Assembly (NCBI GenBank): GCA_963573315.1
Contig: OY752146.1
Location: 620,001 to 684,000, forward strand
Direction of reading: 5' to 3'
Origin: Entomortierella parvispora
Taxonomy: Eukaryota > Mortierellomycota > Mortierellomycetes > Mortierellales > Mortierellaceae
DNA length: 64,000 nt
In this document: piece by piece, positions 11,701 to 22,286 of the stretch
Position numbering within the stretch: position 1 is the first letter of the stretch
Layout of the letters: each line of letters begins with the position of its first letter
Program-made: the position numbers and the translations under genes
Notes under the pieces: model-generated
The model's database searches: none
Told to the model about the DNA's origin: nothing
The model's input: only the letters and a program-made list of their open reading frames with translations

Positions 11701-14700
11701 TCGATAGAGGTCAATTGCATTCAGTGCAAAGTCAAGATCAGTCAGTTTAGGTAAGACATACTCGACTTTGACCGTTCTTTTGTTCTTTTCTTTTGTCCAT
11801 GCGAGAGTACGAACATCTCTTTTATAATCTAGGATTTACTGCATGTACTGTGAGGCTGAGTGCAAGTCGGCTGAATCTGACGGTCAAGCGTTCAACCTTT
11901 GTCTCTGGTGCTTCTCAAATGCATTTCCGGAGCACCACGACCATCCTCGGTCATCTTTTGCCACCAAAGTAATCGTGGGACCTCATGGAGTTCATCCTGT
12001 TAAAGGTGGAATCATTACTCGCTTTGAAAAAGATCAATTGGACCAGGCCTACACTGCACCCGCACCACTTAAACCTGCCATTTCAGATACAGGAGATAGT
12101 GAGTGGCTAGGGTTGGATGCCGATCAAGGGTATCTGATGACAGAGAGGTGGAAGACCAAGAAGATATGTGTATTTTGTAATGACGAAGGTACAGACAAGG
12201 ACAGCTTCCTCGGACCTTTACCTTTTCTAATGTCATCCACTAACCGATATGGGGAGACAAAGAGGAGATCGTTCTGGGCCCACAACAACTGTGCGCGGTA
12301 CTCCCCTGAAGTCATACAAGCTAAGAATGGAACTTGGTATAATGTCACGACGGCGATGCGGCGCGGGCGGACTGTGGTTAGTGTCATCCCTTCAAATCCC
12401 AGCATGCATGATGAAAAAGCGTGCAGGTCTAACGCTCTTTCTTATTTGTTAGAAATGCTCGGTTTGTAGAGAGAGAGGCGCCACAATTGGATGCTTCGAT
12501 CCAAAATGCTTTCGCAGTTTTCATGTGCCTTGCACAGGCAAACCCATGACTCACTTTGAAGACGGCGTAATCTTTTGGTGCCCACAGCATGAGAAAGCTC
12601 TTCTTCAAAGAGGTATGTTTATTCAGTTTGTGAATCACTCACAAATGAATTGTCGTCTGACCTCCTTCATTTCTCTTCATTCAAAGATGCGTACGACGAG
12701 ACCTTTAGTTGCGACCAATGTTCGAAAATTCTTGGCGTATACCCCTGGCACAATTGCATCAAGTGCAGCTCGGATTACTTTCATACGTTTGATCTCTGTC
12801 GTGAGGTAAGAGATGATATCTGTCAAGTTCCTAATGTCCAAAATACCTCTGTTAAAATGATCACTCGCTTACCTCGTTGGTCCTCTATGCTAAAACAAAA
12901 TGGTGAATGTTGGTTATTGGTTGTAGTGCTTTGCAAAGGATACCAGCGGACATGAGCATGGCAAGGAAGAGTTCAAGATTACATGTATTGTACTACTTGG
13001 ACCCATCGTCCCCTGCTTCTTGATTGCAAACTCGAAAAATTGGATTTGAGAGACTGATAACTGTATGATTATTATTACTCAACCTTAGCTTTGGAAATGA
13101 TCCGGAGCGAGCAAGTTGCCGCTGAAGAAGCTTTAAAAGCAAGTCTGAAAGATGAAGATGCCACCACAAAGAAGAAGGTCAGCTATAAGCCAAAGATGCG
13201 CAGCCTCGCTAGAAGAGTGTGCTCCTACTGTTGGTCATCAACCTCTTCGTCGTGGAGAAAGGGTAATACAGTACAAAGCAAATAGAGGAACTGAAAGAAT
13301 TGGAATGTCCTTTTTTGTCAATGCCACATCATTATTAATACCTTTTCGATGTCCACTCACTGTCTGCTTGATTTTCTGGATGTAGGATACCAAGGTGTGC
13401 TGATGTGCGAGGATTGTTTTCTGGCGGGTCCTGTGAATGGGTCCCAGCCTCTCCAACCAAAACCTGGCCTGGAAATTGATCAGCAGGGTCAAGAACAGTC
13501 ATCAGAGTATCAGGGCGAAGAGAGCGGCCTCTTGGCAGGCGGCCTATTGGCAGGCGGCCTATCAGCAGAGACCTATCTTGGCGTTCAGGAGGGTAGAGAC
13601 CATTACGCCACCTCGGCAGAAGATTATTCACACACGCCATATTTAACTCGAACAGCGGTTTCTTCTGTTCGCTTCGATCATTCTTCATCGCAGGCGGTCT
13701 ATCTCGATTCCTACGGGCCAGCTGAGAATCAGCTGTATTCCCTGCCAGTTGACACCACCTACTATGATATTCCTGGTCGAGCTCCTCGTTGTAAGGTTCC
13801 AGTTTTTTTTTTTTTTTTTTTTTTTGTTTGCGATACAGCTATTCGACTCTCACACTAAGAAACTTACTCTCGTCGAACGTCTTAGGGGCAACTCATTCTG
13901 GAACCGATTATCATGGAACTTGGCTCCCTCAAACTGTGCGAAGGTATCATAGAAGACTTGACTCCAACACTGAAAAAAAACAATAGATGCGAATACCTTT
14001 CTAATTTAATGGATTAATCTGCAGGGCCGTCACTCGATTCACGAGGCCCAATTCCAGGATTTTGTCAAACTTTCTTGGCCGTGGCACAGATGCAATTGAA
14101 TGCTTCTTGCTTGGCCGCAGGTAGGAGAAAAGTCAAGCAGCGATGATGATACTACCATGGTCGAAGCTCTGGAAACTAACTGTCTTTGTATGGTTCAACT
14201 GAACTACATAGGTGCACCGCAGTCGATATCAACCCTGTAAGATACCCGTACCCGTAATGATACCGAACTATGATGTACTTTACGTCTACTGATCCCCTGC
14301 CCCTTTTTTTAGACTGCAATCACATTGTCGATTCGAAATTGCTCGTTTGCTATTCCACAGGACGGATCGATAAAGGCAGAACATCGTCCTATGATTCTTC
14401 AAGGAGATGCGAGGCGACTCCAAGGCCCAATGTTTGCAAACGAGAGTTTTGACCACGTCCTCTCACATCCGCCTTACAAGGACTGCGTCACTTATTCCAC
14501 GCACATTGATGGTATGTCCCCTACACGCAGAGATAACCCTAGCTCTCAAAACTTGTTTTCCTGACGAAACATACATTCCATCTTCAGGCGACCTCTCGCG
14601 CTTTGGAAATTCAATCGACTTTCAGCGCGAGATGAGCCATGTTGTGCGTGAGACATACAGGGTTTTGAAGATGGGTCGCCGATGTACACTTGGTATTGGC

Positions 14701-16334
14701 GATAACCGCGAGCACTGCTTCTACGTGCCGGTGAGTTTCCAAATGATCCGGCAGTATATCAACGAAGGGTTCGAGCTCGAGGAGCTGATTGTGAAGCGGC
14801 AGCGGTACTGTGCCATGTTTGGATTGGGCACATATCTTTGTGTTCAGTTTGACTTTCTGTGCTTTACACACGAATTCATTGCAACACTTCGTAAAGTGCC
14901 AAAAGAGGGACATGACACTATGATCCTGGAACCAGGTACAGTAGGACATTGCGTGAAGACTATGGCTATGATATGACTCTCCTTGGTGCTGTTCACTGAT
15001 CTCAATCATCAGACTACACCGTCCTGGAGCAAGTGCAGATTTCCAATATATTGCGCGCGACACCAAGCTGTCCCATCGAAAGAAAGAGCGTTGTAATGGG
15101 CTCAGTTTGGACATTCAAGCCCACCGAGGAGTTTGATTTTCCGACACTCTGTGCATCAAGGATGGTAAGCTGCTTGATGGAGCGAATACCATGGTTTGGA
15201 GATTTGTGGTTTACATGGAAACTAACGCTTGTGGTTGACATTATTTTAGGTTGAGCGATTTGGCAAGAACGAAACCAATTGGGAAGAGTTTAAGCTGCAA
15301 TTTTCACTTGACAATTCTCAGGAACCTCTGGTTGACCTTTGGCGTGAACAGCCAGTAGGCAAGTCTTTGGTTTGATACAAAGAGCCTTCACTGCTCTAAG
15401 AGCCTAAAATCTAACTTGCTCTCTCCTCTCTTCTTTCGCAGAGGTTTTGCCTCCGGAGGAAGACGGTATGGTGACATACGAACGCGATCGGCTTCAAAAG
15501 ATCCAGGAGAATAATAGGATGCTCTTGGCTTTGGTAATGTTTGAAATGGTTCTCCGACATGTGGCAGCTAAATTGAAAAATTGAAATAGCGCATCACAAC
15601 TCACTTTATTCTAAAAAAAAAAAAAAAGGGACTTATAACGGATCTTGGAGAGAAGTCGGACGATATTGGCCACCAGATCAAGATTGCAAAAGACTCGCCG
15701 ATTTTCCCACTACCGGCAGCGACGACTTTACGGCTGATAGCCCACATTCCATGCTCCGTCCTTCGTACACCTCAGATAACGGCCTACAGGACTGCAATCA
15801 TGCATATCAGTGTCAACGCTGCGCGGGAACTGCCCATGGCAGGAGTTTTGGTTGTTGGAGCGCAGGACTTTCGAACCGAGACTGGAAAATTGGTGCCGCT
15901 TAGCATGCTCGTCATGGAAGACGTTATCAGAGTGGTTGGCGAGTGCTTAAAGCTGAAAGAGCTGAGTGAGTTCTGATAATAATTGGAAATGAATGTTTTA
16001 AGTTTCTCTTGTGAAGAAAAAGAAGCTAACCAAAGACCTTTTTTTTTTTTTGGTACATGAAGTTGAAGCGGTACCAGACGGGTACCAAAAAGACCGACGC
16101 AAGGTAGCAACATGGGATGAGTTCCAAGAGGAAACCTGCATTCCTGACGACGAAATCCCCACCGTGCACTTGCCAATTGTTCATGTAAGACCCGTCGTCC
16201 TACTGGAGCGTGGCCAATGATTTCTTGCGTGATATGTGTTATCGGCTCTGTTATTTATCTTTCTGCCTGCCCCATTTCTTGTCACGTAGGCCTGCTACCT
16301 TGTGTTCACCAAGGTGAAGGAATGGCCCAGCTAG
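8723..16334 (+). CDS. Chromatin-reader / amino-methyltransferase fusion (AT-hook, Tudor-knot x2, ZZ x2, ePHD, GATA-like, N4/N6 MTase)
   Basis: Predicted nuclear DNA amino-methyltransferase (6mA or 4mC undetermined) fused to histone readers. I chain 20 exons: 8723-9041, 9127-9333, 9434-11750, 11833-12376, 12453-12612, 12687-12805, 12927-12984, 13089-13262, 13386-13790, 13886-13943, 14025-14120, 14212-14236, 14313-14511, 14588-14935, 15013-15164, 15250-15358, 15442-15533, 15590-15965, 16063-16184, 16290-16334. All phases close, giving about 1974 aa. Order: AT-hook KRGRGRPRK (11-19); CxxC-x15-CxxC finger (about 40); chromo-barrel/Tudor-knot at about 281-335 (DGTWCFGSTM ... DEWIAL) and about 793-845 (VLVHYEGYHAVYNEWIDI); ZZ at about 935; extended PHD at about 1058-1182; second ZZ at about 1187-1247; GATA-like CSYC...CEDC at about 1285; MTase from about 1435 with motif I FLGRG, acidic VDINP and catalytic HPPY (14466-14477), then GDLSRF...YRVLK. 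A degenerate MTase-like module ends the protein. One intron (15359-15441) is GC-AG. An alternative acceptor at the exon-18 A-tract would shorten it by 13 codons. Confidence 0.78.
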
Positions 16335-17468
16335 ACCCTGTTGCCTGCGTCAGAGAGGCTCAGATGCCGTGGTCCGTGGGAGAGAGAGAGAGGGAGAACA
16401 TGGTACAAGAGCACCGCCAGAGAGCAGTTAGAATACAGTTTGGGGCACGAGTTTTACCAGATTGGTTCAAGAGACGGCTGATGAGCACCGAGAGCAATGG
16501 ATGGATGCTAATGATGGTTGCAGATGTGTGCTCCTGCTCATCCATCTCTTGGGTGCGTTTGTGTGTTCACAGTGAATCATGAATGAGCGTGGTCTCGAGT
16601 GAGCGGCTCAACCGTGCGATGCGATGCAATGGAGGGATGGGAGTGTGTGTCCTCCAGCAGGAAGCGAGGTGCCTTTGGGCAGTGCAGACGAGAGACGAGA
16701 CAGACGAGACTCTAGCCGGCGGGCCGGAGAGCAGCAGTTGGCCAACAAAGCAACAGAGGCGGGGAGGGCGCAGACAAGGACGCGGTACCATTGGTGCAGA
16801 GTGCAGCGGACCGGGCGACAACGACAGGGCAAAGAGAGAGGGAAAGGACAGGACAGAGGGATACAGTAGAGGCAAGAGAGAGGATGTGTGTGTGTGGGTG
16901 GGTGTGAGCCCGTTCTTGTTTTTTATTTTTTTTTCCCTCTCTCTCTGTGTGTCTTCTTTTGTCCTGCTGCTGCTGTCCCCGCCGCGGTTCATCTCTCTTT
17001 TCTCTCTCTCTCTTCGACCTTCCCCCTCCTCCCATCATCATCATCCTCCTCATCCCCATCCCCATCCTCATCCTCTCGCCTTCCTCGCTTCATCCCTCTC
17101 CTCCTCTTCCTCTCGTCATCTTTCCATCCTCGCTAACGAACCCCCCACTTTGCATGCACTGCAATCAACTCTGATCCATCATCTTTCCTCTTGCCTCCCT
17201 GTCCTCCCTCTGCTCCTTCTCCTCTGTTCTTACACCATTCTTACTCTACTCTTCCATCTTTTGTAAGTGCACCCATGCTTGCTCGGTTGGACTCACTCTC
17301 GCCCTTGCCCTCGAGGCGTCGACTGGCAAAAAGTCGACGAGCGCGTTCAGCGCGACCTCTCTCTCTTCTCTCTCTCGTTATTCGCCGGGTCTCTCGGGAA
17401 TAAAAATCCAGGCACCAAAGCCCCTTACTGACACGAACCCCTTCTGTCTCCGCCGCAAAGTAGATACC
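16335..17468. promoter_or_regulatory. Intergenic region with CT-rich leader of the C2H2 gene
   Basis: It holds the 3' UTR of the methyltransferase gene and the promoter/leader of the zinc-finger gene. It contains a (GA)n tract near 16380, a (GT)n tract near 16885 and a strongly pyrimidine-rich block at about 16915-17260. A GTAAGT at 17263 and a TAG at 17461-17463, just before the start codon, could delimit a 201-nt 5' UTR intron. Open frames here are low-complexity and rejected. Confidence 0.45.
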
Positions 17469-18767
17469 ATGCCCTCCTACGAGACAACCATGTTCACGCC
17501 CACGTCTCTTGGCTCGGACTCCTTGCAGCTCCACCCCGACTCCGCGGTCATGTACGGAACCGACAGTGCCATGGCTCCAAAGCCCGAGGACAGGATGCGA
17601 CTCAAAGGGATTCTCAACAACGCCTCTTCGGACAATGCGCAGAACCAGCACCAGTACCAACACCAGCACCGGAATCACTCTTTCCAAGAGCATGCTCCGA
17701 GCCCCCAGTCTTTTGGTAGTCCCATGGACTCTATGCAGGTCTCCACTTTCCCCGTGTCGCCCGTAGCGTCGCTCTCCCCGAGAACACCCTTGCCAGGCTC
17801 GCCTGTTCCAGTCGGTATGGCGTCGACTCTGGCCACCATGACCCCTCTCCAGGGCGTTAGTCAGCCCAACATGATGTTGGGCGAGTCAATGCCTTACCCC
17901 TACCACGTGCCCCAGTACTACACCGACAATCACGACCACGGCTTCAAGCATGCAGGACATGGCCGATCGATGAACCAGGTCGAATATGGCGCTGGACCTG
18001 CCCAAGGCCATCCTGGACAGCACTACTACTACGACTACAACAACAACCAAAGCCCCGACCCATCCGGTGGTTCGTCGCCTACAGAGTTCCCCTCTTACCC
18101 TCAACAACGTCCTGAGGGTAATCTGATGGGCCACTCGTACGCCTTCTCGAACTCACCATCGGCCGACTACTACGGCCAGCAGTACATGTCGAGTCCGTTT
18201 GGTGTCGACCGTCATGGCCCTTACGCCAACAGCTCTTATTCGTCGTCATACAGCACTTCTGAACCACAACAACCTTATTCTCCAACGTCGCCAGCAACAC
18301 CCCTTTATACCACAGACAATCATTATGCGGCAGGCGTTCCATCGGTGTACAGAGATCAAGCTTCAGACTCGATCCACTCAGTACCCCGTCCCAAACGTCC
18401 CTCCGCTACGCGCGCACGAACGATGCCCACAATTTCAAAAGCCAATAAGTCGATTGAGCGCAGGTCAAGCAGTGACGCTGTGCCCCGTCGCTTCCCGTGT
18501 CAAGAGTGCGACAAAGCTTTCCCAACAAAGGGAGAGCTGGCTTCGCATTCTCGATGCCACTTGAAGGTACCTGCGTTTCTGTGTGGGGTGTGTGGACGTC
18601 CTTTCAAACGCCGTACAGATTATGTTCGTCATGTCCGAAATGTGCACGAGGAAGTTGGCCGATATAGCTGTGGTCAATGTGGTGAACGCTTTGGTCGTCT
18701 GGATAAACTGAAGCGGCATGAGAAGCAAGGATGTGACCATGTCAACGAAGAGGACAGCTCCAGATAG
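17469..18767 (+). CDS. C2H2 zinc-finger transcription factor (three fingers)
   Basis: Predicted sequence-specific DNA-binding regulator, 432 residues in one exon with its start at ATG 17469 and a TAG stop. Residues 1-about 335 are low-complexity, rich in Pro, Ser, Gln, His and Tyr, as in many fungal activation regions. Three consecutive C2H2 fingers lie near the C-terminus: FPCQECDKAFPTKGELASH (about 342-364), FLCGVCGRPFKRRTDYVRH (about 370-393) and YSCGQCGERFGRLDKLKRH (about 399-421, final ligand atypical, H-x4-C). A basic stretch (KRPSATRARTMP) just before the fingers may serve as a nuclear localisation signal. AATAAA-like signals follow at about 18798. No orthologue is assigned: fingers of this kind are too common to name a target or pathway. 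Confidence 0.88.
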   Translation: MPSYETTMFTPTSLGSDSLQLHPDSAVMYGTDSAMAPKPEDRMRLKGILNNASSDNAQNQHQYQHQHRNHSFQEHAPSPQSFGSPMDSMQVSTFPVSPVASLSPRTPLPGSPVPVGMASTLATMTPLQGVSQPNMMLGESMPYPYHVPQYYTDNHDHGFKHAGHGRSMNQVEYGAGPAQGHPGQHYYYDYNNNQSPDPSGGSSPTEFPSYPQQRPEGNLMGHSYAFSNSPSADYYGQQYMSSPFGVDRHGPYANSSYSSSYSTSEPQQPYSPTSPATPLYTTDNHYAAGVPSVYRDQASDSIHSVPRPKRPSATRARTMPTISKANKSIERRSSSDAVPRRFPCQECDKAFPTKGELASHSRCHLKVPAFLCGVCGRPFKRRTDYVRHVRNVHEEVGRYSCGQCGERFGRLDKLKRHEKQGCDHVNEEDSSR

Positions 18768-19640
18768 GCCTACCTCTGCCATATTATCTCTTTCTTAAAA
18801 TAAATGAATAAAAAAAAAAAGTTTCCCTCATCCTATGTAGATATTTTTAAGCTCATATCACTGGGCTTTTTTTTCGATCTTCTGTTAGGTCTTGATGAGG
18901 ATCGACATGTTATCGGCAACAGCTGAGCCAGAGACAGACAATCCGTATCGAAGGAAGTCATGAGAGGACATGTTGACCCTCTTTTTTTTTTCTTTTTTTT
19001 GCAACATTTTATTTGCCATGCCGAGCCAAAGAAGTGGATGCAGCCGCATGGTCTAGCGATCAAATGCCACGACTCGTCGCCGTGTAATATTGGGGAGTAA
19101 ATTGTTACAAAAAATGGATCTTCCAATGTCGATAGGTGAACTGGCCGCGTGTTCAAGCCAACAGTCGATGGTCCGCCAAAATAGGGTCATCTTGGACACC
19201 AGGGCAGAGGCCTTGGCGAAGAGCGCGCCACACGGGCAAGTGTCAGGGGGGGGAATATCGCCCCAGAAGCATTGTTCCATGGCAATGTCACCGTTAGACA
19301 AGAACAAGAAAACGAGGGAAAGATGTGGTTTATTGTGAATTCAGCTATTTATCCCAAGTCATAAGGGGCATGGGGTGGCGCCGGAACATTAGTGGTGCTG
19401 GATCTGGGGCTGAAACATGGGTGGGGCTGGTCTTGGCTCCAGGGTCTTGACTCCCGGGATCTAAGTGTTCCAGGAGGGACGGGATAAGCTCTTGAGAGTT
19501 CGTCATAACTCGGTCAGGGGCAGGAACTAGGAGCGCGTGTCGCGTTTCGTGACGAGACGCGAACGAAGCCCAATTTGGGTTCGTGTCAGGCAGGCCAGGT
19601 TGTATATGTCGTTTCATCTTGGGGCGGATATTGCGTTCCT
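18768..19640. other. 3' flank of C2H2 gene and unassigned DNA
   Basis: AATAAA-like signals near 18798 probably end the zinc-finger transcript. T/A tracts lie around 18860 and 18980. On the minus strand, 19617-19345 is open for 90 codons and contains MTNSQELIPSLLEHLDPGSQ, which could be the start of a gypsy gag; the evidence is too weak to call it. Nothing else is recognised. Confidence 0.4.
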
Positions 19641-19659
19641 TTTACCATACAATTATGAC

Positions 19660-20185
19660 TTCGCAACGGTGCTTCTACAGTTTAGCGAGGGCGTCCCTAT
19701 CCAGGTGGCGGACAAACTGGTGTGCGACCGCGACTACAATCGATTGTGGAGCTTTGAGTATTGGGATCCACGTGTCGATCAAGGCAGAGTATAGTAATCC
19801 TTGGTATGCAGTGACTACCGAGCGAGCCGAGTCGGAAATGGTGGAGTGTCCTCGCCAAATTTTGGAGGGCTCCAATACGGAGTTTCTGGTATCTCCGCTT
19901 CCAGCTCTCGGGCATGCTGTCTGCTGTGTCTATAGATTTTTCCTTCATTGGCCTTCTTAATGGCAGGTCGGCCTCACTTTGGAATCGAAGCCACGGCGCC
20001 CTCCCATGTTGGCCTCTGTTGTTTTAAAGACTCTGGACAACCCAACATGACTCTTGTCCTCCGGTGCCCCGCAACACAGACAGCAGAGATTGTCAGGATA
20101 CAGGTCAGGATATCTCGCCTGCATAACTGTGAGTGTCGGAAGAATTCCATGCAGCGTTTTGATATGTTAACGATTAGTGTCACTG
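19660..20185 (-). pseudogene. LINE (non-LTR retrotransposon) ORF2 C-terminal relic
   Basis: Read on the minus strand, a broken frame gives HIKTLHGILPTLTVMQARYP then LCCLCCGAPEDKSHV. This is the pattern of the region after the reverse transcriptase in fungal LINE ORF2 proteins, where a 'LHG-LPTL' helix is followed by a C-x2-C...H-type zinc knuckle. Further downstream, ARSVVTAYQGLLYSALIDTW and VAVAHQFVRHLDRDAL resemble the tail of such proteins. Stops and frameshifts interrupt it, and no upstream reverse transcriptase is present. The assignment rests on remembered family pattern and is moderate at best. Confidence 0.45.
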
Positions 20186-20246
20186 CGCAATAGCGACTAA
20201 AAGCGATAGGAATGGTGCGTCTATGGCGGCCTGTCAGAAGGCGACT

Positions 20247-20660
20247 GCAGAGGGGACCTTTCAACTCCGCGCGAAAGTACGTTGTTCTTGGCATCGTTGG
20301 AGCCTTTAATGAAATCCAGTGCTACCATTGGCCAAGACTGTTCGTCCAACTTGTGCAATGCAAAGTGATTGTTGTTGTAATCCTCGTAACAAGTCCACGC
20401 AGTACACGAAACCATCGCGACTTTACTGCAAAATTGTATCTTGAATTCCTTCATTGCAAATCTCGTTACCGCACTTCTTGTGCGTGTTACTTCAAGCCAT
20501 TTGTGTTACTTCAAGCCATTTGCCTTTCCCCCATTTGCTTATTGACGCATTGAGCAATACTTTTCTCGTGAAGTTAAGGGGCTTGCGTACAACTTTTGCT
20601 ATTCGAGTCAGCCTTGAAGGGCTATGGAGGCTTTTTTTTAAAAACTTTGCCGGGCCCAAA
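20247..20660 (-). repeat. Diverged relative of the 496-bp terminal repeat of the DDE transposon
   Basis: The sequence is homologous over about 410 bp to the 496-bp units at 30203, 33360, 60501 and 63658, in the orientation of the 60501 unit. It begins GACCTTTCAACTCC and ends near TTTGCCGGG. It lacks clean 13-bp termini: GGCGAC is separated from GACCTTTCAA by nine extra bases, and the other terminus is absent. On the minus strand it keeps an open frame ending ...DAKNNVLSRGVERSP, which aligns with the unit's DAKDNVFARGVERSP. It is either a decayed solo unit or a relic of the gene from which the unit was derived. Confidence 0.75.
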
Positions 20661-20829
20661 TGGGATAACGGACGGAGTGCATATAATAATAGCAGCCGGA
20701 GGACTTCAGATGACCTGTGCCTATTACAATCTGCAGCGTGAGAGACCTTGGAAAGTCTGCATGAACTTCAATTAACAACCAGAGGCCCTCAGATGACCTG
20801 TGTCTTGAATCTCAACCTGACATGCTCTG

Positions 20830-21281
20830 TGTCACGAAACGTCGCAGACTCAGATCGTACGAAGTACGCGTCTCTTGTACCTCTGGTCTAGGATCGCGAA
20901 CCTAGGATCTGTATCCGCACTCATTGGCTTGTCCTCTGATCTCCGACGAGTACCCCTGGCGTCCAGGTTCTGGACCTAGGGCTATAGCTACCCTTAGTAC
21001 GTATCTCTCAGCCGCACCTATCAGGACCTCCATCTCGTTCTCCTTCATCTATGTTGCCATCCCGGACCCTACTCATAGGTCCGGCTTATGATTAGTACCT
21101 GCCCGGATATGTATCCTACTCTTTCGTGTCATCTCTGACTCAACGTAGGCCTGGGTCCAGGCCTTCATCACTCTCTAGTATATAAACCCCCCTGTCCTCT
21201 TGCTTTGTTCCTCAGTCTGCAATTCACAATAAACCACACCTTTCCTTCACCTTCTTGTTCCTGCCTTGTCTGACCGTGACA
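20830..21281. mobile_element. Solo LTR, 452 bp, with perfect 5-bp target duplication
   Basis: It begins TGTCACG and ends CGTGACA (inverted termini TG...CA) and is flanked by the direct repeat CTCTG (20825-20829 and 21282-21286). It contains a TATA-like TATATAAACC near 21180 and AATAAA near 21230, as expected of a plus-oriented LTR with U3-R-U5. No internal retroelement sequence is attached, so the element was probably lost by LTR-LTR recombination. It is unrelated in sequence to the other LTRs in the window. Confidence 0.85.
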
Positions 21282-21451
21282 CTCTGCATGTGTTGATGCT
21301 ATGTCGGAATACGACGATGCAAACAACGACAATGGTTGATTCAACTAGGAAAGATAGCTACAGCTTGCCTATCAAGACCAGGAACAAACTGAAAAGGATT
21401 ATATAGCGCTGCTGGAAAAAAACACAAATGAGCATACGTACAAGACGTGCG

Positions 21452-22090
21452 CTCAAATGGAGCTTTTCGAGATTTACCGACAATTACGGCGCTGAGTTCT
21501 GGAGCATGAGGCGTCTTGAGAGACAGCAAAGGTTTTCAAAACTGGTTCTCCAAACCTGCGCTTCTAAAACCAAGGCACAGCAACACTTGGCAGCATCAAC
21601 CAATGTCATGGACTCGGAACAAAAGTAGCGTTATAGAACACATGCACAGTTCCTCGGATTGGAAGCAACGCAAAGATAGGACCACAATGTCGCTGCCGTC
21701 GAGACAAAGGCCATGACATACACCCCTTACAACGTTCTGCCAGATTTTGATGCTACAAAGCAACGAAAATGGGTTGGCCAGATGCGCCAGGATTGCGACT
21801 TTCCATCCTTTGCTGCTTATCTCGCATATTAGAACCAAGTAGAAACGGACTACAAAGCGATCCTCTCCGACACGAACACGAACATGAACACGAACATGAG
21901 AAACACTACCGGAGGCATTCTGAAGTGGAAGTTTTCTCGATTTATGGCGATCAACTCTGCCGAATTCTGGGCACTACGGCAACTAGAAAGGCAACAAAGT
22001 TTACAAAATTGATTGTCGGAACTTGTGCACTCAAAAGTCACGGCAAAGCTACACCATATGGCATCAGCAAACACCACGAACCAGAAGTAA
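21452..22090 (+). pseudogene. Two diverged copies of an unknown exon, about 467 bp apart
   Basis: Copy 1 (21452-21628) encodes LKWSFSRFTDNYGAEFWSM, ending at a TAG. Copy 2 (from about 21919) encodes LKWKFSRFMAINSAEFWALR and LERQQ, with an internal TGA and a TAG. The two align codon by codon, including the end (AASTNVMDSEQK versus MASANTTNQK). They look like tandem duplicates of one gene segment, both decayed. I do not recognise the family. Confidence 0.5.
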
Positions 22091-22286
22091 CGGTGCAGCG
22101 GCATTCCTCTCCACCCTTGTCAAAATAGCATACTCATTTTATGCTTGAACTCGAAAAAAAAAAAAAATTCCAATGTAAGTAAGCTCTTCCGTCGTTCTTC
22201 TTGCACAGAAATCTTAATCAGGTGAGTAGCTCTCCTGAGCCTTCATGTCGTTTTTCTTGGTCCTGAATGAATGTCTCCCTGACCGT

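Noticed and set aside
16583-17266. 227-codon plus-strand open frame
   Set aside because: Built from CT-rich repeats, with competing frames in both directions; it lies in the leader of the C2H2 gene.
19345-19617. Possible gypsy gag start on the minus strand
   Set aside because: Only a short N-terminus-like stretch, with no knuckle, protease or attached LTR; left as unassigned.
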